Source: UBA6814 sp040753075
GTDB taxonomy: Bacteria; Desulfobacterota; Desulfovibrionia; Desulfovibrionales; Desulfovibrionaceae
Length of the DNA stretch: 21,265 bases
Assembly: GCA_040753075.1 (NCBI GenBank)
Contig: JBFMHA010000064.1
Span: 1-21,265 of the forward strand
Reading direction: 5' to 3'
This document shows positions 7,709 through 14,791 of the stretch, in pieces. The notes under the pieces are model-generated. The model did not search any database and was not told the origin of the DNA. It saw only the letters and a program-made list of their open reading frames with translations. The position numbers were made by a program, and so were the translations under genes. The stretch's first letter is position 1; the number at the start of each line of letters is the position of its first letter.

Positions 7709-8586
7709 GGGAGTTCCTCAAGATCGCCCTGAACCTCCTGGCCATCTCCCTGGTGGCGGCCGGGCTGCTGGGCGTGGTCTTCATCCACACCGAGGCCGCC
7801 CGCCACCGCAACGAGGAGGCCCGGCTCTCCGCGTCCATGCGGCGCTACCTGCCTCCGGACGCCGGCGAGGTCCGGTTCTCGCCCATCCACCGCTACCTGG
7901 TGGAGCGGCCCGGGGCCGAGCCCGGGGTGGGCTACGTGCTGCCCACCCGGTCCGGCCCCGCCCTGCTGGTGCTGGACCCGTCCGGCGCGGTCACGGACCG
8001 GACCATGCTCGCCGGCCCGACGGACACCGAGGCCGAGCGCGAGGAGGCCCTGGCCCGCGCCCTGCCCCAGATCCGGGCGCACTACGCCGACACCTACATC
8101 CTGGCCCTGGGTCCGGACGGCCGGCGGCTGGCCTCCTACATCTCCGGCCGCACCACCGGGTTCAAGACCTGGATCAGGCTTCTGGTGGCCCTGGGGCCGG
8201 ACAACGGGGTCCTGGGCCTGGAGGTGCTGGAGCACGAGGAGGACCCGGGCCTGGGCGCGGAGATCGAGCAGGAGTACTTCCGCAACCAGTTCACCGGCCG
8301 CACCCTGGCCGAGCTGGCCGGGCTGGGGGTGGTGAAGCTCCCCCTGCCCGACGACTACCGCCGCTGCCTGGAGCGCTCCCGCTGGGCCGAGCGCGGCCTG
8401 GACGCGGCGCGGGCCGGGGAGATCTGCGCCGGGTATGCGGGCGAGGACATCCACGCCATCACCGGGGCCACCATCTCCAGCCGCCGGGTCACGGACGGCG
8501 TGAAGCGGCTGGCCGGGGCCTTCGTGCGGCGCATGGACATGGTCCAGGCCGCGGCGGCCCAGGCCGGGCTGGAGCCGGCGTTCTAG
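7705..8586 (+). CDS. rnfG: Rnf complex subunit RnfG
   Basis: RnfG is a single-span subunit with a periplasmic FMN-binding domain, homologous to NqrC. Residues 6-27 form the N-terminal membrane anchor. The C-terminal FMN-binding domain has the pattern GLEVLEHEEDPGLGAEI, typical of the family. The flavin attachment motif TGAT is at residues 253-256 in a full D-x-x-x-I-TGATISS context, so Thr256 should carry FMN. At 293 residues it is longer than many homologues, owing to a charged N-terminal periplasmic segment. It starts inside the stop of rnfD, with an AAGGGGAAGG ribosome site, so the two are translationally coupled. Confidence 0.93.
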   Translation: MREFLKIALNLLAISLVAAGLLGVVFIHTEAARHRNEEARLSASMRRYLPPDAGEVRFSPIHRYLVERPGAEPGVGYVLPTRSGPALLVLDPSGAVTDRTMLAGPTDTEAEREEALARALPQIRAHYADTYILALGPDGRRLASYISGRTTGFKTWIRLLVALGPDNGVLGLEVLEHEEDPGLGAEIEQEYFRNQFTGRTLAELAGLGVVKLPLPDDYRRCLERSRWAERGLDAARAGEICAGYAGEDIHAITGATISSRRVTDGVKRLAGAFVRRMDMVQAAAAQAGLEPAF

Positions 8587-8587
8587 G

Positions 8588-8607
8588 CGGGGAAGCAGGA
8601 ATCCCCG
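8588..8607 (+). promoter_or_regulatory. Stem-loop between rnfG and rnfE
   Basis: A 6-bp stem (CGGGGA / TCCCCG) with an eight-base loop begins two bases after the rnfG stop. It occupies the largest gap inside the operon (81 bases). It has no T-run, so it may stabilise the upstream message rather than terminate it. Confidence 0.3.
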
Positions 8608-8667
8608 GCGGATGGTACGGAACTTCTTCGGACGAGACGGCGCGGACAAGAGGACGAGGCGAGAAGC

Positions 8668-9291
8668 ATGACCACCGAACGCACCTACGGCATCCTGGAG
8701 CGCCTGGGCAACGGCCTGGTCAAGGAGAACCCCATCTTCAAGCTGGCCCTGTCCATGTGCCCGGCGGTGGCCATGACCAACTCCGTGCGCAACGGGTTCC
8801 TCCTGGGCCTGGCCGTGCTCTTCGTGCAGGTGGCCTCCAACGTCACCGTGTCCCTGATGCGCCGGGCCATCCACGAGCGCATCCGCATCCCGGCCTACAT
8901 CATCATCATCGCCACCTGGGTGAGCGTGAGCGACATGACCCTGGCCGCCTACGCGCCGGGCTTCTACAAGGAAGTGGCCCTGTACGTGAAGCTCATCGTG
9001 GTCTTCGCCATCATCATCTCCCGGCTGGAGGTCTTCGCCTCGCGCCAGCCGGTCTGGCCCTCCTTCTGGGACGGCGTGGGCATGGGCCTGGGCTTCATGT
9101 TCGGGCTCATGCTGGTGGGCTGCTTCCGGGAGCTCCTGGGCGCGGGCGCCCTGTTCGGCCTGGAGATCCTGCCCTTCAAGCCCTTCTTCTTCTGGTCCCT
9201 GCCCCCGGCCGGGTTCTTCGCCATCGGGCTCATCATGGCCCTGTTCATCTGGCTGGAGCGCAAGTTCAACGCCTGGAGGGCCAAGCGATGA
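8668..9291 (+). CDS. rnfE: Rnf complex membrane subunit RnfE (variant ligand set)
   Basis: RnfE is one of two homologous, oppositely oriented six-span subunits that jointly hold a [2Fe-2S] cluster in the membrane. The 207-residue product is of normal length. The first ligand is present: Cys31 in LSMCPAVAMTNS. The second ligand, normally Cys in a VVNCIILxRxEAFA segment, is replaced: the aligned residues are Phe113-Ala114 in IVVFAIIISRLEVFAS. A different cysteine, C152, lies in LVGCFRELLGAG, where Ser or Ala is common. The ATG has a GAGGCGAG ribosome site. The stop overlaps the rnfA start as ATGA. Confidence 0.92.
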   Translation: MTTERTYGILERLGNGLVKENPIFKLALSMCPAVAMTNSVRNGFLLGLAVLFVQVASNVTVSLMRRAIHERIRIPAYIIIIATWVSVSDMTLAAYAPGFYKEVALYVKLIVVFAIIISRLEVFASRQPVWPSFWDGVGMGLGFMFGLMLVGCFRELLGAGALFGLEILPFKPFFFWSLPPAGFFAIGLIMALFIWLERKFNAWRAKR

Positions 9292-10232
9292 CCCGCCGCG
9301 TCCTGGCCGCGCTCCTGCTCGCGCTCCTGCTGCCGGCCCTGGCCGGGCCGGCCCGGGCCGCGGGCCTGGTGCGGGCCGGCGCCGTGGCCGACGACCACCG
9401 CCTGGCCCTGGAGCTGGCCGGCCCCCTGGCGCCGGACTGGGCCTGGCAGGGCAACGTGGCCGTGACCGAGCGGGACAGCCCGGACATCCCCCTCGCCGTG
9501 ACCGGGGTCGAAGTCTCGCCGGACCGCACGGAGCTCGTCCTCGCCCTGGCCGATCCGGTGTCCGAACAGGCGGCCTACCGGGTGGTCCTGCGCAACGTCG
9601 CGGTGGGCGGGGTGCGCTCGGACGCGGAGAGCTTCCTGGTGCGCAAGGGCGTGCTGGCCACGCTCCTGTCCATCGTCATCAGCGCGGCGCTCATCCAGAA
9701 CTTCGTGTTCAGCCGCTACCTGGGCCTGTGCATCTTCTTCGGGGCCTCGGGCCGCAAGGAGACCGCGGTGGGCATGGGCGCGTCCTTCGGCCTGGTCATG
9801 ACCCTGTCCGCGGCCTTCGTCTGGGCCGCGTACAACTTCGTGCTCAGGCCCCTGCACCTGCAGTTCCTGCAGGTGCTCACCTTCGTGGGCATCATCTCCA
9901 TCTTCGTGCAGCTCCTGGACACGGTGCTGCGCAAGGTGAACCCGTTCCTGTTCAAGAAGCTGGGCGTGTACCTGGTGCTCATCACCACCAACTGCATCAT
10001 CCTGGCGGTGCCCCTCATCCTGGTGGGCAACGCCTACGACCTGTGGGAGAGTCTGGCCCTGGCCGTGGGCTCGGCCCTGGGCTTCGCCCTGGCCCTGTTC
10101 CTCATGGCCTGCGTGCGGGAGCGGATGGAGCTGGCCGACGTGCCCGAGGCCTTCCGCGGCCTGCCCATCGCCTTTTTGGCCGCGGGCCTGTTCGCCCTGG
10201 CGTTCCTGGGCTTCTCGGGCATGAGCTTCTGA
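9288..10232 (+). CDS. rnfA: Rnf subunit RnfA fused to an N-terminal secreted domain
   Basis: The C-terminal 193 residues are a complete RnfA with both cluster cysteines: C148 in RYLGLCIFFG and C236 in LITTNCIILAV (core positions 27 and 115). Ahead of it, in the same frame, are a signal peptide (residues 1-24, cleavage after A-R-A) and a ~95-residue beta-rich domain. The latter ends in YRVVLRNVAVGGV, like Ig-like adhesion domains of the SbsA type. The ATG at 9288 overlaps the rnfE stop, which is typical coupling and favours this start. An in-frame GTG at 9651 would give a canonical 193-residue RnfA with only a weak AAGGG ribosome site. No stop separates the two parts. RnfA and RnfE are known to have opposite membrane orientation; a periplasmic N-terminus is what this fusion requires. 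Confidence 0.85.
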   Translation: MTRRVLAALLLALLLPALAGPARAAGLVRAGAVADDHRLALELAGPLAPDWAWQGNVAVTERDSPDIPLAVTGVEVSPDRTELVLALADPVSEQAAYRVVLRNVAVGGVRSDAESFLVRKGVLATLLSIVISAALIQNFVFSRYLGLCIFFGASGRKETAVGMGASFGLVMTLSAAFVWAAYNFVLRPLHLQFLQVLTFVGIISIFVQLLDTVLRKVNPFLFKKLGVYLVLITTNCIILAVPLILVGNAYDLWESLALAVGSALGFALALFLMACVRERMELADVPEAFRGLPIAFLAAGLFALAFLGFSGMSF

Positions 10233-10265
10233 GGGAACGGCGCTGAAGGTGCGAGGAGTGCTGGA

Positions 10266-11159
10266 ATGGACCTGACCCAACTCGCCTGGACCGGGCTGGC
10301 GGTCTTCGGGACCCTGGGGCTCCTGGCCGGGGCGGCCCTGGCCCTGGCCGCGGTGCGCTGCAAGGTCGAGGTGAACCCCAAGATCGAGGCGGTGAAGCAC
10401 GCCCTCATGGGCGCCAACTGCGGCGGCTGCGCCTACCCCGGGTGCGAGGCCTACGCCGAGGCCCTGGTCAGCGACCCCTCCGTGCCCCCGGACCTCTGCC
10501 GGCCCGGCGGCCCCGAGGTGGCCCTGGCCGTGGCCCGCATCACCGGCAAGGAGCTGGGCTCGGCCCAGCCCGTGGCGGCGGTGCGCCGCTGCGTCAAGGA
10601 CGAGGGCCAGGTGGCCGCCGGCCTCGTCTACCAGGGCATCCGGACCTGCCTGGCCGCCAGCCTGGCCCACGGCGGGCCGGACGCCTGCCGCTTCGCCTGC
10701 ATCGGCCTGGGCGACTGCGTGGCCTCCTGCCCCTTCGAGGCCATGCATCTGGAAGGCGGCATGGTCCGCATCGACGCGGACGCCTGCACCGGGTGCGGCA
10801 ACTGCGTGCGGGCCTGCCCCAAGGCCATCCTGGAGCTGGCCCCCCGCGCGGCCCGGGTGCTCGTCCACTGCTCCTCCCGGGACAAGGGCAAGGAAGTCGC
10901 CAGCGTGTGCCAGGCGGGCTGCATCGCCTGCGGCATGTGCGTGAAGAAGTGCCCGGCCGCGGCCGTCCGCGTGGAGGCCGGCCGCATCGCCATCGACCAC
11001 GACGCGTGCCTGGCCTACGGCCCGGCCTGCGAGGAGGCCTGCGCCACGTCCTGCCCCCGATCCATCCTGCGCCGCGCCGGGCAGGAAGGGCAGGCCGCGC
11101 CGCAGCCCCGGACGCCGCAGCCCGCGGCGCAGCCCGCCGCCGGCGGGCAGGAGGGATGA
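10266..11159 (+). CDS. rnfB: Rnf complex ferredoxin-type subunit RnfB
   Basis: RnfB is the likely entry point for electrons from ferredoxin. The 297-residue protein has an N-terminal membrane helix (8-30) and a four-cysteine [4Fe-4S] motif at C52, C55, C60 and C78 (CGGCAYPGC...C). It continues with the CxxxxxCVxxCP segment in ACIGLGDCVASCPF and two classical clusters, CTGCGNCVRACP and CIACGMCVKKCP. A last, altered cluster reads CLAYGPACEEACATSCP, with longer spacing. The tail is rich in Pro, Ala and Gln. The ATG follows a GCGAGGAG ribosome site. The stop overlaps the ATG at 11156, but the next gene probably starts six bases later. Confidence 0.94.
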   Translation: MDLTQLAWTGLAVFGTLGLLAGAALALAAVRCKVEVNPKIEAVKHALMGANCGGCAYPGCEAYAEALVSDPSVPPDLCRPGGPEVALAVARITGKELGSAQPVAAVRRCVKDEGQVAAGLVYQGIRTCLAASLAHGGPDACRFACIGLGDCVASCPFEAMHLEGGMVRIDADACTGCGNCVRACPKAILELAPRAARVLVHCSSRDKGKEVASVCQAGCIACGMCVKKCPAAAVRVEAGRIAIDHDACLAYGPACEEACATSCPRSILRRAGQEGQAAPQPRTPQPAAQPAAGGQEG

Positions 11160-11161
11160 GC

Positions 11162-12133
11162 ATGAACCGCCGCGACGCGCTTCGCAACATCCTGCGCATC
11201 GGGGGAGCCGGGGCCGCCCTGGCCGCGGGCTTCGGCGCGGTGCGCTGCCTGGACGGGTTCGCGCTCCCGGGCCGGCGCGGCCGGCTGGTCTCCGCCGCCC
11301 GGCTGGGCATGGGCACCGTGGTGGACGTCAGCGCCGCGGACCCCTCCCGGGCCCGGGCCGAAGACGCCCTGGCCGCGGCCTTCGCCGAGCTGGACCGGCT
11401 GGAGCCCCTGCTCACCCGCTTCGACCCGGCCGCCCCCCTGGCCGTGCTGAACTCCCACGGCCGGCTGGACGCCCCGCCCGCCTGCCTCACGGCGGTCCTG
11501 GACGAGGCGCACCGGGCGCACCAGGCCACGGCCCGGGCCTTCGACCCCACGGTGCTGCCCCTGCTGGCCTACGTGCAGGGCGAGTGCGCCGCGGGCCGCG
11601 AGCCCGACCCCGGCGAGATTTCCGCCCGCCGCGACCTGGCGGGCCTGGACCGGGTGTCCTGGTCCTCCCGCAAGGTGGAGTTCACCCGGGCCGGCATGGC
11701 CCTGACCCTGGACGGGGTGGCCAAGGGCTGGATCGCGGACGCCATGGCCGCGGCCCTGCGCCGGGCCGGGGTGCGGCACGGCCTGGTGGACGCGGGCGGC
11801 GACATCCGGGCCTTCGGGGGCAAGGCCGACGGCCTGCCCTGGACCGTGGCCGTGCGCGACCCGGAGAACCCCGAGGCCGTGCGCGAGCGCATCGAACTCA
11901 CGGACGGGGCCTGCACCACCTCCGGCGACTACGAGGTCTACTTCGACCCGCAGCGCCGCCACCACCACATCCTGGACCCGGCCACCGGCCAGAGCCCGCG
12001 CCTGGCCCACTCCGCCACCGTGCTGGCCGACACCGCGGCCCGGGCCGACGCCCTGTCCACCGCCCTCCTGGTCCTCGGCCCCGCGGGCCGCGGCCTGGTC
12101 GAGCGCCAGGCGCGGCGGGTGATCCTGGGCTGA
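11162..12133 (+). CDS. apbE: FAD:protein FMN transferase ApbE
   Basis: ApbE attaches FMN to threonine in RnfD and RnfG using FAD and Mg2+. The N-terminus has a twin-arginine signal (NRRDALRNIL followed by a hydrophobic stretch), so it acts outside the cytoplasmic membrane where the RnfG domain lies. Family motifs are MGTVVDV, FDPTVLPLL, the DGVAKGWIAD and GLVDAGGDIRAFG pair, TSGDYEVYF with HHHILDPATG, and the metal-site segment ADALSTALLVLG. The start at 11162 is preferred because AGGAGG (11149-11154) is 7 bases away; the ATG at 11156 has no spacing to it. It closes the rnf operon and is followed by a hairpin at 12151-12180. Confidence 0.93.
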   Translation: MNRRDALRNILRIGGAGAALAAGFGAVRCLDGFALPGRRGRLVSAARLGMGTVVDVSAADPSRARAEDALAAAFAELDRLEPLLTRFDPAAPLAVLNSHGRLDAPPACLTAVLDEAHRAHQATARAFDPTVLPLLAYVQGECAAGREPDPGEISARRDLAGLDRVSWSSRKVEFTRAGMALTLDGVAKGWIADAMAAALRRAGVRHGLVDAGGDIRAFGGKADGLPWTVAVRDPENPEAVRERIELTDGACTTSGDYEVYFDPQRRHHHILDPATGQSPRLAHSATVLADTAARADALSTALLVLGPAGRGLVERQARRVILG

Positions 12134-12150
12134 GCCCACCGACTCAAAGA

Positions 12151-12180
12151 AAAGGCGGCGCTCCTCGGAACGCCGCCTTT
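12151..12180 (+). terminator. Terminator of the rnf operon
   Basis: A perfect 10-bp stem (AAAGGCGGCG / CGCCGCCTTT) with a ten-base loop begins 18 bases after the apbE stop. The T-run is only three long on the + strand; on the - strand it reads TTTCTTT, so it may work in both directions. Confidence 0.65.
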
Positions 12181-12493
12181 CCGGTTCGTTGCGGAATCCC
12201 GGCAACCCTGCTGTTCTCCACCCGCTCTCCCGAGATACAAAGGGCCTGTCCCTTCTTTCGGGAATGCAAAGGCTCGCCTTTGCCTATGCCCGCCGCGGCG
12301 GGAAACATGCGCAGGCATGTTTCATGACACGGCATCTCCGCGCCCCTGCTCCTTCCCGCCGTGTCACGCGTTGTGCTGGCTGCGCCGCACAACCCGCGCC
12401 ACGGCCCGATTGAAGCCGCACGTTTCCGTATCCACGCGGGCGCCCGGACGGTGGTAGACAGCCAATCCCTCCCGGGAATTCTCCGGTGAGCCC
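12181..12493. repeat. Gene-free block of consecutive inverted repeats
   Basis: No gene is visible. Successive perfect inverted repeats are packed here: a nested TCCCGA...TCGGGA around AAGGG...CCCTT (about 12227-12263), GCAAAGG/CCTTTGC (12266-12283), the palindrome CCCGCCGCGGCGGG (12289-12302), AAACATGC/GCATGTTT (12303-12322), TGACACGGC/GCCGTGTCA (12325-12366), and GTTGTGC/GCACAAC (12370-12393). It may be a dispersed palindromic element or a structured RNA. Confidence 0.5.
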
Positions 12494-12540
12494 AAAAAAG
12501 TCGAGGGCCCCCGACGCCACACACCGCGCCGGGGGCCCTC
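12494..12540 (-). terminator. Terminator of the DiNase-domain gene
   Basis: An 11-bp perfect stem (GAGGGCCCCCG at 12503-12513 with CGGGGGCCCTC at 12530-12540) is followed on the - strand by GA and then C plus six T (12499-12494). It lies 25 bases after the stop codon of the gene at 12566-12931. Confidence 0.8.
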
Positions 12541-12565
12541 ATGCAACGCAAATTCGCGCAATAGG

Positions 12566-12931
12566 CTAATGGTTCCCGCAGCCCGCGTGGCCGTGGGACA
12601 GGCACGTGATCTTGCTGTCGGCCAGCCGGCCCGCGGCCCAGTCGGCCACGGCCTGACGCACCGGGCCGGAGGCCCCGCGCACCACGGCGATGCCCTCGGA
12701 GCGCAGGCGCACCGCCGCGCCCTCGCCCATGTTGCCGCCGATGAGCAGGGTCACGCCCATGTCCCGGAGCGTGGTCGCGACGTTGGACTTGCAGCCGCAG
12801 CCCGGGGGCGGGGTGAAGCTCTCCTCGCCCGCCACGGCCCTGTTCTCGTCCAGGGTGAGCACGGTGAAGGACTCGCAATGCCCGAAATGCTCATCCACCC
12901 GGCCCTGCCGGGTGGGAACCGCAATCTTCAT
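12566..12931 (-). CDS. Dinitrogenase iron-molybdenum cofactor-domain protein (NifX/MTH1175-like)
   Basis: This 121-residue protein is a stand-alone DiNase_FeMo-co domain. It opens with MKIAVPTRQGRVDEHFGHCESFTV, where DEHFGHC is the family signature, and continues with a GVTLLIGGNMGEGAAVRL strand-turn. The C-terminus is rich in His and Cys (TCLSHGHAGCGNH), and a PPPGCGCKS motif lies mid-protein, both possible metal ligands. Stand-alone members are common in sulfate reducers and are thought to bind iron or iron-sulfur species; the exact function is not known. The start at 12931 is chosen because a GGAGG site lies just upstream and family homology begins there; the frame stays open upstream but shows no family sequence. 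A strong promoter is at 13017-13044. It is divergent from an MFS exporter gene. Confidence 0.88.
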   Translation of the reverse strand: MKIAVPTRQGRVDEHFGHCESFTVLTLDENRAVAGEESFTPPPGCGCKSNVATTLRDMGVTLLIGGNMGEGAAVRLRSEGIAVVRGASGPVRQAVADWAAGRLADSKITCLSHGHAGCGNH

Positions 12932-13005
12932 GAAGGCCTCCTCGATGTGTACGTACCCGGAGCAGCCGCGGGAACGGGACGCCGGCGGCCCTCCGCTCCG
13001 GGAAA

Positions 13006-13033
13006 CAATCCCCTGCAAAATAAGCGGGGATTG
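13006..13033. promoter_or_regulatory. Candidate operator, inverted repeat over the -10
   Basis: CAATCCCC (13006-13013) and GGGGATTG (13026-13033) form a perfect 8-bp inverted repeat with a 12-base AT-rich spacer that contains the -10 of the leftward promoter. The 20-base centre-to-centre distance equals about two helical turns, as expected for a dimeric repressor. The regulator is unknown. Confidence 0.5.
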
Positions 13034-13044
13034 CGGCGTGTCAA
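13017..13044 (-). promoter_or_regulatory. Promoter of the DiNase-domain gene
   Basis: On the - strand a perfect -35 TTGACA (13044-13039) is followed after 16 bases by TATTTT (13022-13017). The leader is about 80 bases. The -10 sits inside the inverted repeat at 13006-13033. Confidence 0.65.
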
Positions 13045-13057
13045 CCCCCTCTGACCA

Positions 13058-13086
13058 TTGACTGCCCCCCGGCTCCCCACTATGTT
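13058..13086 (+). promoter_or_regulatory. Promoter of the MFS gene
   Basis: TTGACT (13058-13063) and TATGTT (13081-13086) are 17 bases apart. The predicted start is about 12 bases before the ATG at 13105, giving a very short leader. This fits the lack of a clear ribosome site for that gene. Confidence 0.6.
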
Positions 13087-13104
13087 GCCGGCCGGTTGCC
13101 ACCC

Positions 13105-14334
13105 ATGGCCAATGCTTCGCCATCCCCTTCGCCCGCGCCCGCGGGCGACGCCAGCCTGCCCGCGAGCCGGCTCTTCCTGGTCCTGTACCTCACGGTCCTG
13201 TCCTTCGCCACGTTCTACGCCCCGCAGCCGCTCCTGCCGCTCCTGCGCGCCGAGTTCGGGGTGAGCCAGGCCGCGGCCTCCCTGCTGGTCACCGTGACCC
13301 TGCTGCCCCTGTCCTTCGCGCCCATGGCCTACGGCCTGCTCCTGGGCTCGGTGTCCACCCGGCGGCTGCTCATCGTCGCGGTGACGCTCCTGGCCGCCAG
13401 CGAGCTGCCCCTCGTGTTCACCGACTCCTTCGCCGTGGCCCTGGGGGCGCGGGCGGCCCAGGGCCTGATCCTGCCCGCGGCGGTCACCGCGCTCATGTCC
13501 TACGTGGCCGCCAACTCCCGGGGCCAGGGTCTGCAGCGGGCCATGGCCCTGTACATCGGGGCCACCATCTTCGGGGCGTTCCTGGGCCGGCTCTCGGCCG
13601 GGTTCCTGGCCACCATGCTGGGCTGGCGCTGGGCCTTCGGCGTCCTGTTCGCGGCCATCCTGGCCGGACTGCCGCCGCTGCTGCGGGTCAAGGAGGAGTC
13701 CCGGGCCGGGTTCGAGCGGCTGCGCCCGATCCAGGTGGTGCAGGCGCTGCGCGCTCCCGGGGTGCTGCGGCTCTACCTGGCGGTGTTCTTCGTGTTCTTC
13801 GTGTTCGCGGCGGTGTTCAACTTCCTGCCCTTCCGCCTGCGCGAGCTGGACCCGGGCATCAGCGAGCTGCGCATCGCGCTCATGTACCTGGGCCATCTGG
13901 TGGGCATGATGCTGGCCCTGTCCTCACGCCGGGTGGTGGCCCTGTGCGGCGGCGAGATCCGGGCCATCCTGGCCGGGCTGGGCTTCTACCTGGCGGTCAC
14001 GCCGCTCCTGTCCGCGCCCGTGGAGGCGGTGATCTTCACCGCGGTCAGCCTGTTCTGCCTGGGGATGTTCACGGTGCAGACCACCGCGCCCGGGGTCATC
14101 AACCGCCTGGCCCCCTGCGGCCCGGGGGTGGTCAACGGCCTGTACCTGTCCTTCTACTACGCGGGCGGGGCCCTGGGCTCCTACCTGCCGGGCTACGTGT
14201 ACCGCCACTTCGGCTGGAACGCCTTCGTCCTGGGCCTGTGCGCGCTGCAGGTCGTGGCCCTGGTCCTGGCCGCGGGCCTGCGCCGGTCGGGGAGCGCCCT
14301 CTCCGGCGAAGGCGCGGGACCGGCCTGCGGGTAG
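13105..14334 (+). CDS. MFS transporter, drug/metabolite exporter type (YnfM-like)
   Basis: A 409-residue inner-membrane protein with about twelve hydrophobic spans and a disordered N-terminus of some 20 residues rich in Ser, Pro and Ala. The MFS signature loop between spans 2 and 3 is MAYGLLLGSVSTRRLLI, of the G-x-x-x-D/S-x-x-x-R-R kind. An APQPLLPLLRAEFGVS segment follows span 1, as in the YnfM/arabinose-efflux-like branch of MFS. A central cytoplasmic loop lies around LRVKEESRAGFERL. The substrate cannot be read from sequence. The ATG at 13105 fits the promoter at 13058-13086; the in-frame TTG at 13096 is less likely. It is divergent from the DiNase-domain gene and may share its control region. 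Confidence 0.88.
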   Translation: MANASPSPSPAPAGDASLPASRLFLVLYLTVLSFATFYAPQPLLPLLRAEFGVSQAAASLLVTVTLLPLSFAPMAYGLLLGSVSTRRLLIVAVTLLAASELPLVFTDSFAVALGARAAQGLILPAAVTALMSYVAANSRGQGLQRAMALYIGATIFGAFLGRLSAGFLATMLGWRWAFGVLFAAILAGLPPLLRVKEESRAGFERLRPIQVVQALRAPGVLRLYLAVFFVFFVFAAVFNFLPFRLRELDPGISELRIALMYLGHLVGMMLALSSRRVVALCGGEIRAILAGLGFYLAVTPLLSAPVEAVIFTAVSLFCLGMFTVQTTAPGVINRLAPCGPGVVNGLYLSFYYAGGALGSYLPGYVYRHFGWNAFVLGLCALQVVALVLAAGLRRSGSALSGEGAGPACG

Positions 14335-14523
14335 GGCCGGACCGCTCCGCCGTTTGCGCCGGCCGGGATCCTCGCGTACATCCGTTCACCCAGGCGCCGC
14401 CGCCCCGCACGGGGTGCTAAACCTGCCCTCTCTCCTTCCCCGGCGCCGTGTCCCGCGCGCCGTGCCGGAAGACGGCGACCACCGGCGCTCCCCAAGGAAA
14501 AGTCGCGTGCGCGAGGATACGTC
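14335..14523. other. Short gap with no clear feature
   Basis: Between the MFS stop and the DUF2087 remnant there is no terminator with a T-run and no convincing small gene. A GC stem CCGGCC/GGCCGG overlaps the MFS stop codon, without a T-run. Confidence 0.3.
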
Positions 14524-14704
14524 GTGTCCAGGATTCCCCTGCCCCTCGTCGTGGGCGACATCTCCGCCTTTGCCCGCGCCCTTGCGCCGCCAGCTCGTGG
14601 ACCACGGCCCGGTCTCCCGCACTCCGGACGGCCGCGAGTACCGCCGCGTCGAGAACCGGCCGCCCGCCGAGGCCCTGGCCCTGCTCCAGCGCCTGCGCGC
14701 CTGA
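14524..14704 (+). pseudogene. DUF2087-type gene remnant with internal deletion
   Basis: A GTG start opens MSRIPLPLVVGDISAFARAL, the N-terminal signature of a bacterial family that carries a C-terminal DUF2087 domain. From about 14580 the sense moves to the next frame, which reads LRRQLVDHGPVSRTPDGREY and ends RVENRPPAEALALLQRLRA-stop, the C-terminal end of the same family. The middle, roughly 100 or more residues, is missing and the two halves are out of frame. Family N-termini and C-termini both contain an LRRQL-like stretch, so deletion between short repeats is plausible. The recall of the family pattern is from memory, so moderate confidence. It sits beside the tRNA-Pro attachment site. 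Confidence 0.6.
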
Positions 14705-14708
14705 CCGC

Positions 14709-14741
14709 AAAAAAGGGAGGCCGGCGCATGGCCGGCCTCCC
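14709..14741 (-). terminator. Leftward terminator with 11-bp stem
   Basis: GGGAGGCCGGC (14715-14725) and GCCGGCCTCCC (14731-14741) pair perfectly over a GCATG loop, followed on the - strand by six T. It is the second of two terminators downstream of the tRNA-Pro fragment. Confidence 0.75.
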
Positions 14742-14749
14742 GCTCCCCC

Positions 14750-14783
14750 AAAAACGAAAAAGGGCCGCGTCGCCGCGGCCCTT
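14750..14783 (-). terminator. Terminator of the tRNA-Pro transcript
   Basis: A stem of 10 bp (AAGGGCCGCG 14774-14783 complement with 14760-14769, loop four bases) is followed on the - strand by TTTTTCGTTTTT. It begins 8 bases beyond the tRNA CCA end and most likely served the tRNA gene before the island inserted. Confidence 0.75.
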
Positions 14784-14791
14784 GATCTTGC

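Noticed and set aside
11156..11161. apbE start at the ATG overlapping the rnfB stop
   Set aside because: AGGAGG ends directly before it, which leaves no spacing; the ATG at 11162 has a spacing of 7 bases.
12932..13123. N-terminal extension of the DiNase-domain protein
   Set aside because: The frame stays open, but it would run through the promoter and operator; family homology and the GGAGG site both fix the start at 12931.
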